A program made the position numbers and the translations under genes. From DASUAS01 sp963809795 (GTDB lineage Bacteria > Actinomycetota > Acidimicrobiia > IMCC26256 > DASPTH01): a stretch of DNA of 64,000 bases. This document shows positions 37,714-46,308 of this stretch, piece by piece; position 1 is the stretch's first letter, and every line of letters begins with the position of its first letter. The notes under the pieces are model-generated. The model saw nothing but the letters and a program-made list of their open reading frames with translations, was not told the DNA's origin and did no database searches. The stretch is taken from the NCBI GenBank assembly GCA_963809795.1, contig CAWELN010000010.1:123574-187573 (forward strand). The letters run 5' to 3'.

Positions 37714-39603
37714 GTGCAGCGGCCGGTCCCCTCCACCATCCCCGACTCCCCGGGGTCCTACCAGTTCAAGGACGCCGATGGCCGCGTGCTGTACGTGGGC
37801 AAGGCGAAGAGCCTGCGCAGCCGGGTGATGTCGTACTTCTCGACCGGGCTGTCGGAGCGGACCGCGCAGATGGTCAACACCGCCGATTCGGTGGAGTGGA
37901 TCGCGGTCCGCAACGAGGTCGAGGCGCTGTTCCTCGAGTACAACCTGATCAAGAAGCACCGGCCCCGGTTCAACATCCGGCTGAAGGACGACAAGTCCTA
38001 CCCGTACCTGGCGATCACCCTCGACGAGGAGTGGCCACGGGCCATGGTGATGCGGGGGGCCAAGCGCAAGGGGGTCCGCTACTTCGGGCCCTACGCCCAC
38101 GCCTACGCGATCCGGGAGACGCTCGACCTGCTGCTGCGGACCTTCCCGATCCGCACGTGCACCAAGGGGAAGTTCGACCGCCACGTGCGCCTCGGTCGGC
38201 CCTGCCTCTACGCGCACATCGAGAAGTGCGTCGCACCGTGCGTCGGCGCCGTCGATCACGACCAGTACATGGAGCTCGTCAACGATCTCATCTCCTTCCT
38301 CGACGGCGACACCGCGCCGGTGCTCGACCGCCTCGACAAGCAGATGCACGAGGCCAGCGACGTGCTCGAGTTCGAGCGGGCGGCGCGCCTGCGCGACCAG
38401 ATCATCTCGGTGCGCAAGGCGATCGAGCGCCAGCAGATGGTCGACGCCAAGGAGGAGGACTACGACCTCATCGGGATGGTCGACGACCCGCTCGAGGCAT
38501 CGGTGCAGGTCTTCAACGTGCGCAAGGGCCGCGTCGTCGGCCGCAAGGGCCTCGTGGTCGACAAGGTCGAGGACGTCGGGCGGCCGGAGCTGATCGGTCG
38601 GCTGCTGGAGCAGCTCTACGGCGACCTGCAGGGGTCCGACATCCCGCGCGAGATCCTGGTGCCCGAGGACCCCGATGATCCCGAGCTGTACCAGGAGTTC
38701 CTCGGGCTCCAGCGGGGGAGCAAGGTACGGGTCCGGGTTCCCCAGCGCGGGCCGAAACGCCAGCTGATGGAGACGGTCACGCAGAACGCCGGTGAGGCGT
38801 TCGCCCGGCACAAGCTGAAGCGCGCGTCCGACCACAACGCGCGCGCTCGGGCGCTGGTCGCGCTCCAGGACGCGCTGCAGCTCCCCGAGGCCCCGCTGCG
38901 GATCGAGTGCTACGACATCTCCAACCTGCAGGGGACCGAGATCGTCGCGTCGATGGTGGTGATGGAGGACGGCCTCCCGAAGCGGTCCGACTACCGGCGC
39001 TTCAAGATCCGGCACCAGCCCGGCCAGGACGACTTCGCGTCGATGGAGGAGGTCCTGACCCGGCGCTTCCGTCGCTACCTGCAGGACCGCGACGAGGGCG
39101 CCCGCAGCGGCAAGCGCTTCGCCTACCCCCCGAACCTCGTGCTCATCGACGGCGGCAAGGGCCAGCTCGGCGTCGCCGTCCGGGTGCTCGAAGAGCTCGG
39201 GCTGGAGGACATCGCGGTGGCGAGCCTGGCCAAGCGCTTCGAGGAGGTGTACGTCCCCGGGCAACCGGACCCGGTGCGGATCCCGCGCGACTCCGAGGCT
39301 CTGTACCTGCTCCAGCAGGTACGCGACGAGGCCCACCGCTTCGCCATCACGTACCACCGGCAGTTGCGGGACAAGAAGATGACCCGCTCGGTGCTCGACG
39401 ACGTGCCCGGGCTCGGGCCCACCCGCAAGGCCCGGCTGCTCAAGGAGCACGGCTCGGTGAAGCGGTTGCGCGCATTGAGCGAGGATGACCTCGTGGCGAT
39501 CCCGTGGCTCCCGGAGAAGGTCGCGCGCGCGCTCTACGCCCAGCTGCACGGGAGCGCGCTGCCGCGAGCGACCCGGGACGACGACGAACGGCAGCCCGCG
39601 TGA
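37714..39603 (+). CDS. uvrC: Excinuclease ABC subunit C
   Basis: 629 residues. GTG 37714 was chosen because the GIY-YIG domain begins right after it (PGSYQFKDADGRVLYVGKAK). Further on: RTFPIRTC and RPCLYAHIEKCVAPCVG (Cys-rich region), UVR motif EFERAARLRDQIISVRKAIE, RNase H-like domain with ECYDISNLQGTEIVASMVVM and LVLIDGGKGQL, and a C-terminal helix-hairpin-helix (LDDVPGLGPTRKARLLKEHG). Makes the dual incisions after UvrB binds. First gene of uvrC-rapZ-yvcK, with overlapping stop and start codons. Confidence 0.97.
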   Translation: MQRPVPSTIPDSPGSYQFKDADGRVLYVGKAKSLRSRVMSYFSTGLSERTAQMVNTADSVEWIAVRNEVEALFLEYNLIKKHRPRFNIRLKDDKSYPYLAITLDEEWPRAMVMRGAKRKGVRYFGPYAHAYAIRETLDLLLRTFPIRTCTKGKFDRHVRLGRPCLYAHIEKCVAPCVGAVDHDQYMELVNDLISFLDGDTAPVLDRLDKQMHEASDVLEFERAARLRDQIISVRKAIERQQMVDAKEEDYDLIGMVDDPLEASVQVFNVRKGRVVGRKGLVVDKVEDVGRPELIGRLLEQLYGDLQGSDIPREILVPEDPDDPELYQEFLGLQRGSKVRVRVPQRGPKRQLMETVTQNAGEAFARHKLKRASDHNARARALVALQDALQLPEAPLRIECYDISNLQGTEIVASMVVMEDGLPKRSDYRRFKIRHQPGQDDFASMEEVLTRRFRRYLQDRDEGARSGKRFAYPPNLVLIDGGKGQLGVAVRVLEELGLEDIAVASLAKRFEEVYVPGQPDPVRIPRDSEALYLLQQVRDEAHRFAITYHRQLRDKKMTRSVLDDVPGLGPTRKARLLKEHGSVKRLRALSEDDLVAIPWLPEKVARALYAQLHGSALPRATRDDDERQPA

Positions 39604-40460
39604 CGCTTGACGTCACCATCATCACGGGGATGTCAGGGGCCGGGCGCTCGGCCGCGGCCGACGTGCTGGAGGATCTCGGCTTCTTCGTGATCGACAACCT
39701 CCCGCCGACGCTGGTCGCCAAGGTCGCCGAGCTGGGCCGGGGCGCCGAGGGCGCGGAGCGGTTCGCGCTCGTGATCGACGTGCGGTCCGGCGAGTTCGTC
39801 GACGACCTCGTCGCCGCGCTGGCCGAGCTCCGGGAGATGGGCGCCAGCACGCGGGTGCTGTTCCTCGATGCGGCCGACGACGTGCTCGTACGTCGCTACG
39901 AGGCCACCCGACGCAAGCACCCGCTCGCGATCGACGAGCGCGTCTCCGAAGGCATCGCCAACGAGCGGCAGCTGCTCGAGGATTTGAAGGGCCGGGCCGA
40001 CATCGTGGTCGACACCAGCGAGCTCAACGTGCACGAGCTGCGCGACCGCCTCCGCGAGCTGTTCGACGTCGACCAGCGTGCCGGCGCGCTGCAGACCAGC
40101 ATCGTGTCGTTCGGCTACAAGCACGGACTGCCCATGGACGTCGATCTCGTGTTCGACTGCCGGTTCCTGCCCAACCCGCACTGGGTCGACGACCTCCGCC
40201 CGTTGCCGGGCACCGATCCGCGCGTCCGCGACTACGTCCTGCAGCAGGCCGAGACCGGCCCGTTCCTCGACGAGTTGGAACGCTTGTTCGCGCTGCTGCT
40301 CCCGGCCTACGCGCGCGAGGGCAAGTCGTACCTCTCGATCGGGATCGGCTGCACCGGGGGTCGCCACCGGAGCGTGGTCATCGCCACCGAGCTCTCACGT
40401 CTTCTCCAGTCGCACGGCGTCTCACCGAACGTCCACCACCGCGACGTCGACCGTGGGTGA
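39600..40460 (+). CDS. rapZ: RapZ/YvcJ family nucleotide-binding protein
   Basis: 286 residues. GTG 39600 overlaps the uvrC stop (GTGA). Walker A ITGMSGAGRSAAADVLEDLG with Arg in place of the P-loop Lys, as in many actinobacterial members; LDAADDVLVRRYEATRRKHP; C-terminal domain SFGYKHGLPMDVDLVFDCRF, NPHWVDDLRPLPGTD, IGIGCTGGRHRSVVIATELS. In E. coli RapZ directs decay of the GlmZ sRNA and so sets glucosamine-6-phosphate synthase; in Gram-positives the YvcJ role is less clear. Linked to yvcK in almost all Actinobacteria. Confidence 0.95.
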   Translation: MTLDVTIITGMSGAGRSAAADVLEDLGFFVIDNLPPTLVAKVAELGRGAEGAERFALVIDVRSGEFVDDLVAALAELREMGASTRVLFLDAADDVLVRRYEATRRKHPLAIDERVSEGIANERQLLEDLKGRADIVVDTSELNVHELRDRLRELFDVDQRAGALQTSIVSFGYKHGLPMDVDLVFDCRFLPNPHWVDDLRPLPGTDPRVRDYVLQQAETGPFLDELERLFALLLPAYAREGKSYLSIGIGCTGGRHRSVVIATELSRLLQSHGVSPNVHHRDVDRG

Positions 40461-41334
40461 CGGCCCGCGCGTCGTCGCGCTCGGTGGTGGTCACGGGCTG
40501 GCGAAGGCGCTGCGCGCCATCCGCCGCTACGCCGGCTCGATCACCGCGGTGGTGAGCGTCGCCGACGACGGCGGTTCCTCCGGCCGCTTGCGCCGGGATC
40601 TCGGCGTCCCGCCCCCGGGCGACATCCGGCGCTGCCTGGTCGCGCTCGCCGACGACGAGAACGTGTGGGCGGCCGCGTTCGAGCACCGATTCGGTGACGG
40701 TGAGCTCGCGGGGCACGCGCTGGGCAACCTGGTCCTGGTGGGGTTGACCGAGTCGCTCGGGAGCTTCCACGACGCCCTCGAGGAGGCGGGCCGACTGCTG
40801 CGCACCGAGGGCCAGGTGCTGCCGGCGACGGTCGAGCCGGTCGTCCTCAAGGCCGAGCTGGCCGACACGCTGGTGGAGGGCCAGGTGGCGGTGGCCAACA
40901 GTCGCGGGATCCGGCGGGTGGAGCTGGTCCCGGCCGACTGCGTCGCCACCCCCGCCGCCCTGGAGGCGGTCGCGGCGGCCGACCAGATCGTCTACGCCCC
41001 CGGATCGCTGTACACCAGCGTCCTCCCGGTGCTCTGCGTGACCGAGCTGCGACTGGCAGTGGTCGCCAGCGCGGCCCAGGTGGTCCAGGTGGCCAACCTG
41101 CGCCCTCAGGTGCCCGAGACCGCCGGCCTCGACGCCGCCGACCACCTGGCCGCCGTCCTGGCCCACGGCGCCCGGGTCGATCGCTTCCTCCACCAGCGCG
41201 ACGGGGTGCTCGCGGTCGACCCCGTCCGCATCCGTTCGTTCGGGGTGGAGGCGGTGCCCGCCGACGTCGCCCGGGCCGACGGGCTCGCCCACGACCCGGA
41301 ACGGTTGGCACTGGCCCTGCGGGCTCTGCTGTAG
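40453..41334 (+). CDS. yvcK: YvcK/CuvA-type gluconeogenesis factor
   Basis: 293 residues from GTG 40453, overlapping rapZ by 8 nt. VVALGGGHGLAKALRAIRRY and VVSVADDGGSSGRLRRDLGV form the UDP-sugar/phosphate site; then PPPGDIRRCLVALAD, GHALGNLVLVGLTESLGSFH and YAPGSLYTSVLPVLC. A UDP-GlcNAc-binding protein needed for growth on gluconeogenic carbon and cell-wall homeostasis. In most Actinobacteria whiA follows; here the next gene is gapA, 31 nt after the stop. Confidence 0.95.
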   Translation: MGDGPRVVALGGGHGLAKALRAIRRYAGSITAVVSVADDGGSSGRLRRDLGVPPPGDIRRCLVALADDENVWAAAFEHRFGDGELAGHALGNLVLVGLTESLGSFHDALEEAGRLLRTEGQVLPATVEPVVLKAELADTLVEGQVAVANSRGIRRVELVPADCVATPAALEAVAAADQIVYAPGSLYTSVLPVLCVTELRLAVVASAAQVVQVANLRPQVPETAGLDAADHLAAVLAHGARVDRFLHQRDGVLAVDPVRIRSFGVEAVPADVARADGLAHDPERLALALRALL

Positions 41335-41365
41335 TCAAAGCCTCAAAGTTGCTTGGAGGGAACGA

Positions 41366-42393
41366 ATGGCGGTTCGTGTAGGGATCAACGGCTTCGGGCG
41401 CATCGGCCGCTCGTTCACCCGGGCGTTGCTGAGCCGGGGCGATTCGGGCGTGGAGCTGGTGGCGGTCAACGACCCCATGGGCGACAGCCACACCGTCGCG
41501 TTCCTGCTCAAGCACGACTCGGTGGGCGGCACCCTGCCCAACGACATCCACGGCACCGATGACGGCATCTCGATCGACGGTCGTGAGATCCGCAAGCTGG
41601 AGGTCATGGACCCGGCCGAGATCCCGTGGAGCGACCACGACGTCGACGTCGTGATCGAGTCGACCGGTCTGTTCACCGCGCGTGAGAAGGCCGCCGGGCA
41701 CCTCGGCGGCAGCGTCGGGCGCGTCGATCATCTCCGCCCCGAGCGGCGACGCCGACGCCACCATCTGCATGGGCGTGAACGACGCGGTCTACGACGCCGT
41801 CGCAGCACACCGTGATCTCGAACGCGTCCTGCACCACCAACTGCCTGGCGCCGATGGCGAAGGTGCTCAACGACGCCTTCGTGCTCGAGCAGGGCCTCAT
41901 GACGACGGTCCACGCGTACACGAGCGACCAGTCGCTGCAGGACCTCGCCAAGGCCACGCGCAGCGGCAAGCCCGACCTGCGCCGCATGCGCGCGGCGGCA
42001 CTGTCGATCATCCCGAGCAGCACCGGCGCGGCGAAGGCCATCGGCCTCGTGCTGCCCGAGCTCGCGGGCAAGCTGAACGGCACGTCGCTGCGGGTCCCGA
42101 CCCCGACCGGGTCGATCACCGACCTGTCGGCGAACCTGGGCCGTGAGGTCTCGGTGGCCGACGTCAACGCCGCGTTCGAGGCGGCGTCGAACGACAAGTC
42201 GTACCGCAACGTGCTCGAGTACTCCGACGAGCCGCTGGTGTCGGCCGACATCGTCGGCAACCCGTCGTCGTGCATCTTCTCGGCCGAGGACACCATGACC
42301 GACGGCAAGATGGTCAAGGTGCTCGGCTGGTACGACAACGAGTGGGGCTACTCGAACCGTCTCATCGACCTCGTCGCCTTCGTCGCGGAATAG
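41366..42393 (+). CDS. gapA: Glyceraldehyde-3-phosphate dehydrogenase, type I (two frame breaks)
   Basis: About 341 residues when corrected; TTGGAGGGAACGA supplies a good ribosome site. NAD-binding VRVGINGFGRIGRSFTRALL, VAVNDPMGDSHTVAFLLKHD, catalytic site ISNASCTTNCLAPMAKVLND with the Cys nucleophile, TTVHAYTSDQSLQDL with the active-site His region, and WYDNEWGYSNRLIDLVAFV. Breaks lie near 41710 (GHLGG to ASGASIISAPSG) and near 41803 (YDAV to QHTVISNA); each is cured by dropping one base, so errors in the assembly are likely. Starts the gapA-pgk-tpiA glycolytic run. Confidence 0.93.
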
Positions 42394-42416
42394 TCCGGCC
42401 GACGGTCGGCGACCCG

Positions 42417-43600
42417 ATGGAGCTCCCCCGGTTGGAGGACCTGCCCCTGAAGAGGGGGCAGCGGGTCCTCGTCCGCATCGATCTCAACGTGCCGCTGCGC
42501 GACGGCGTGGTGGAGGACGATCTGCGCATCGCCACCGCGTTGCCGACCGTCGACTGGCTGCGGGAGCGCGACGCGGTCGTGGTGATCGCGGGCCATCTCG
42601 GCCGGCCGGAGGGCAAGGTCGACCCGCAGTACTCGATGGCGCCGGTGGCGAGGCGGCTGAGCGAGCTGCTCGGGTGCGAGGTCCCCCTGGCCCCGGCCGT
42701 CGTGGGGCCGCGGGTGGAACCGCTGGTCGCGTCGTCGAGCCCCGGCGACGTGGTGATGGTCGAGAACCTGCGCTTCGAACCGGGGGAGACCAAGAACGAC
42801 CCCGCGTTCTCCGTCAACTTCGCCGAGCTGGGCGACCTCTACGTGAACGAGGCGTTCGGTGCGTCGCACCGCGCCCACGCGTCGATCGTGGGCCCGCCGC
42901 CGGTGATGCCGCACGCCGGGGGCCGGTTGCTGTTCCGTGAGGTCGAGGTGCTGTCACGGCTGCTGGCCGACGACGTGGCCCGGCCGTTCGTGGCGGTGCT
43001 CGGCGGGGCCAAGGTGGGCGACAAGCTCGGCGTGATCAACGCGCTCCTGGATCGTTGCGACCAGGTGCTCATCGGCGGCGCGATGGCGTTCACGTTCCTC
43101 CTGGCGCAGGGCATCGGCGTGGGCGATTCGTTGGTGCAGCCCGAGATGGTCGACGAGTGCCGGCGCCTCCTCGACACCGGCCGGGTGCAGATCCCCACCG
43201 ACTTCGTGATCGCACAGGACGTGTCGGCCGACGCCGACACCCGCAGCGTCCCGGCGCGCGGGATCCCGGACGGGTGGAAGGGGCTGGATGTCGGCCCGGA
43301 GACGGCGGGCACGTACGCCGACGTCGTCACCGAGGCCCGGACCGTGCTCTGGAACGGTCCGATGGGCATGTTCGAGCTGGCGCCGTTCGCCGCCGGCACC
43401 CGCACCGTCGCCGAGGCGGTGGCGGCGTCGAAGGCGTTCACCGTCGTCGGTGGCGGCGACAGCGCGGCGGCCATCCGGGAGTTCGGCTTGGCCGCCGACG
43501 TCGACCACGTGAGCACCGGTGGGGGTGCGTCGCTCGAGTTCATCGAGCGCGGCGACCTGCCCGGCCTCGAAGCGCTGCGGACGAAGGGAACCGAGCCTGA
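42417..43600 (+). CDS. pgk: Phosphoglycerate kinase (end unresolved)
   Basis: About 393 residues. RGQRVLVRIDLNVPLRDG, VIAGHLGRPEGKVDPQYSMA, VVMVENLRFEPGETKNDPAF, VAVLGGAKVGDKLGVINALL, VLWNGPMGMFELAPFAAGTR, and GGGDSAAAIREFG with STGGGASLEFIE near the end. The frame has no stop at the expected place after LPGLEALR and runs on into tpiA; a TGATGA lies in the third frame at 43598-43603, overlapping the tpiA ATG. The end is placed there, assuming indel errors in the last 100 nt. Transfers phosphate from 1,3-bisphosphoglycerate to ADP. Confidence 0.9.
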
Positions 43601-44378
43601 TGACCGGCGAGCGGAAGCCCGTGATCGCGGGGAACTGGAAGATGCACCACGATCACCTGGTCGCGATCCAGGTGGTGCAGAAGCTCTCGTACCGCCTCGA
43701 CGAGGCCGACTACGAGGCGTGCGATGTGGTGGTGTGCCCGCCGTTCACCGACCTCCGGACGCTGCAGACGCTGATCGAGGCCGACCGCTTGAAGATCCGC
43801 CTCGGCGCGCAGAACTGCCACTGGGAGGACCAGGGCGCGTACACCGGCGAGGTGAGCCCGCCCATGCTGGCCAAGCTGCAGGTGCGCGTACGTGATCATC
43901 GGCCACTCGGAGCGCCGACAGCTGTTCGGCGAGACCGACGAGACGGTGAACAAGAAGCTCAAGGCGGTCCAGAAGCACGGGATGACGCCGATCGTGTGCG
44001 TCGGCGAGACGCTCGAGGAGCGGGAGGCGGGCGCCACCGCGGCGCGGGTGACCGACCAGACCGACCTGGCGTTCGCGGGGGTGAAGGCGGCCGACGCGGC
44101 CGTGTGCATCGTCGCCTACGAGCCGATCTGGGCCATCGGCACGGGACGCAATGCGACGCCGCGAGGACGCCAACGAGACCATCGGGGTGATCCGGGGCGC
44201 GCTGCGCGAGCTCTACGGCGCCGACACCGCCGACGCCGTGCGCATCCAGTACGGCGGGAGCGTGAAGTCGGGGAACGCGGCCGAGCTCATGGCCATGCCC
44301 GAGATCGACGGCGCGCTGGTCGGCGGCGCATCGCTCGATCCCGACGAGTTCGCCCGGATCGTCCAGTACCGTAAGTAG
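43600..44378 (+). CDS. tpiA: Triose-phosphate isomerase (two frame breaks)
   Basis: About 258 residues when corrected. KPVIAGNWKMHHDHLVAIQV (catalytic Lys), LGAQNCHWEDQGAYTGEVSP, YVIIGHSERRQLFGETDETV (catalytic His), CIVAYEPIWAIGTGRNATP (catalytic Glu), IQYGGSVKSGNAAELMAMPE and the end GASLDPDEFARIVQYRK. Breaks lie near 43889 (CGCGTACG) and near 44161 (CCGCGAGG), each with one surplus base. Its last codons recur next to secG at 50523, see the repeat entries. Interconverts dihydroxyacetone phosphate and glyceraldehyde-3-phosphate. Confidence 0.93.
44345..44371 (+). repeat. Left direct repeat of the tpiA-secG insertion (candidate att)
   Basis: The 27 nt coding for the tpiA C-terminus (DEFARIVQYR region) match 50523-50549 in 26 positions, with a single G/C difference. 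Sequence outside the 27 nt is unrelated. The two copies bound 6.2 kb of accessory sequence, the arrangement left by integration at a gene's 3' end. Confidence 0.7.
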
Positions 44379-44505
44379 TAAAACCAGGGGCAACGACCGG
44401 GGGACGGCGGCCGAAACGCCGGCGCCGGAAGCAGCCACCACCGGCAGCGGTAGCGCAAGCGGCGGCCCTGGCCAGGGCAAGGGCACAGGCAAGTCGGGTA
44501 AGTAG
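44374..44505 (+). other. Gly/Lys-rich open tail overlapping the tpiA stop
   Basis: In the frame +1 to tpiA, the sequence stays open through the tpiA stop and reads a low-complexity tail (KTRGNDRGTAAETPAPEAAT, then GSGSASGGPG and KGTGKSGK) to a TAG at 44503, directly before a hairpin. Codon third positions look coding. It may be a C-terminal extension reached if one base is in error near 44372, or the end of a gene brought by the insertion. It has no start codon of its own. Confidence 0.3.
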
Positions 44506-44522
44506 CCCGCTCAGTAGCGGGC
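44505..44522 (+). terminator. Hairpin after tpiA
   Basis: GCCCGCT-CAGT-AGCGGGC, a perfect 7-bp stem placed right after the TAG at 44503. No T-run follows, as usual in high-GC actinobacteria. Confidence 0.5.
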
Positions 44523-44635
44523 GAGGACGACGCGTCAACTAATGATCCAACCCCGACTTTCGCATGCACCCCTCTGATTCAGCTGGCGGCATCGACTGAC
44601 TCCTCGAGACGACCGTCGCGGGGTGCTGTGTTGCG

Positions 44636-44760
44636 TTAGGCGGCGGTGCGTTTGAAGTACGGTCGGTCGTCGGCGATCTCGATTCGGCGGACTCGACGTT
44701 CCTCGGGGTAGTTTGTCGGCGGCGTTGCTCGTTCGGTTCTCGACAGACTTGCCGATGCAG
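44636..44760 (-). pseudogene. C-terminal remnant of an unrecognised minus-strand gene
   Basis: One minus-strand frame reads RTERATPPTNYPEERRVRRI then EIADDRPYFKRTAA and a stop at 44636. The charged, ordered composition looks like a real protein end, but there is no start and no homologue I can name; the end of a mobile-element or recombinase gene is one guess. The rest of 44523-44932 shows no further gene; only a ribosome site for the next gene. Confidence 0.3.
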
Positions 44761-44932
44761 GGGACGTCGATGGTCGATCGTGTGCGATACGGGGTCACGC
44801 GATAGCGTGTTGAGGGTCAGCGTGGCGGGCTGGGATCGGAGCGGGGCTGATGGGCGGATTGAACGCGGTCGGGCGCGTGTCGCGACGGTTCGTGTCGCGT
44901 GCGGGTGCCGAAGACCAGCGGAGGTTGGACCG

Positions 44933-46308
44933 ATGAAGATCCGAGCCGATCGCGGACGCAGACGCGCCCGCTGGGGACGGGCCAGCGGTCGAGTCCGGGG
45001 AGTACTGCTTGTCGCCACCGTCGTGGCCTTGCTCGCAAGCGTGTTCGCAGAAGCTGGCTTCTCGGCTACCACCACGAAGCCCTACAAGACTGACATCACG
45101 CCCAACTCGGTGGCCGCGGGCTCGTCGACCAACTTCACCGCCAAGATTACGAACGAAGCCACGCCGCAGCAGCTCGGCTCCGCCAACATCACTGCGCCGA
45201 CGGGCTTCACCGTGACCGGCGTCGTGCGTGGTGTCCGCGCCCCCGGGGGCGACGGCGACGCGGGTCGGCAACGTCGTGCAGCTGCGCAACCTCGCACTGC
45301 CGCCCGGCAGTGCCGCCATCTTCACGATCTCAGCCACCGCGCCGTCCACGCCCACCTCCGGACCGCCTGGACGGTGACCGCCAAGCAGTCGAACGACTTC
45401 AACGGTCCGCCCGGCAACGACTTCACGCTCGACCACGCGAGCAACCTCGCGATCACGGTCCTGAGTGGAGGAGGTGGAGGTGCGAGCCAGCTCCACTTCT
45501 TCACGGAACCGGCCGACGCGGCGATCAACACCCCGATCACCTCGACGCCGTTCAAGCCCGACGGGCACGTCGGTCCAGGTCGAGGTGCTCGACGGCGCGG
45601 GCCACCGCGTGACCTCGTCGACGGCGCCCATCGCGATCGCGATCAACACCGGGACGACCGGCGCGTTGACGGGCACGCTCACGAAGAACGCCGTCGCCGG
45701 GGTGGCGTCGTTCACCGACCTCAAGATCAACACGCACGGCAACTACAACGCTGATCGCGCAGAGCGACGGAATCACGTCGGCGATCTCGAACTCGGCCGA
45801 GACCGACGGAGTGTTCACGATCTGGGACAGCGCCCAGGCCTGCACGGTCGAACATCTCGTGCACCGCGAAGCGTGGGCGACCCGAACACGTTCCAGTCGC
45901 AGTTCAGCGGCACGTCGTCGACGGGCGGCTTCCTGCTGCTCACGCTGGGCCAGGACCCCTTGTCCTGCGGCGACGCGTTCAACCACGCGCCGAGCGTCAC
46001 CACCGCCGCGACGTTCCACTTCTCGGCGACCGGCACCAAGACGATGGTCGGGATCATCGACAAGAGCGTCGACCAGGCAGGAGCCGAACAACGGCGTGTC
46101 GTTCTACCGGGTGTGCTTCGAGTCCGACGACATGACGTTCACCTACCCGGGCGGGGTCGTGCACCCGAAGGGGACGCCGTTCCTCCTGCCCGACTGCAAG
46201 GCGGTCGGCGGCACGCCCCCGTGCGTCAAGTCGATCACGAAGACGAACGCCGGCGACGTGCTCGAGACGATCACGCTCCCGCCGGACGACGGGTTCCGAT
46301 GTCGGTAA
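44933..46308 (+). CDS. Secreted Ig-like-repeat surface protein (several frame breaks)
   Basis: ATG 44933 has GGAGG 9 nt upstream. A basic start and signal peptide (VLLVATVVALLASVFAEAGF, then SA) is followed by beta-rich domains: TKPYKTDITPNSVAAGSSTN, LPPGSAAIFTISATAPSTPT, then after GGGGG a second domain (SQLHFFTEPADAAINTPITS; VQVEVLDGAGHRVTSSTAPI; TGALTGTLTKNAVAGVASFT) of the type seen in bacterial Ig-like surface repeats, and a Cys-containing third part (QDPLSCGDAFNHAPSV; GVSFYRVCFESDD). The frame changes about seven times (near 45232, 45358, 45567, 45752, 45862, 45885, 46080); one-base corrections restore a continuous protein of about 455 residues. No anchor is seen, so it is probably released. 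Ends tail to tail with the regulator gene. Confidence 0.6.

Noticed and set aside
44523..44932. Possible insertion sequence in the intergenic DNA after tpiA
   Set aside because: No terminal inverted repeats or transposase domain found; only a short protein-like end at 44636.
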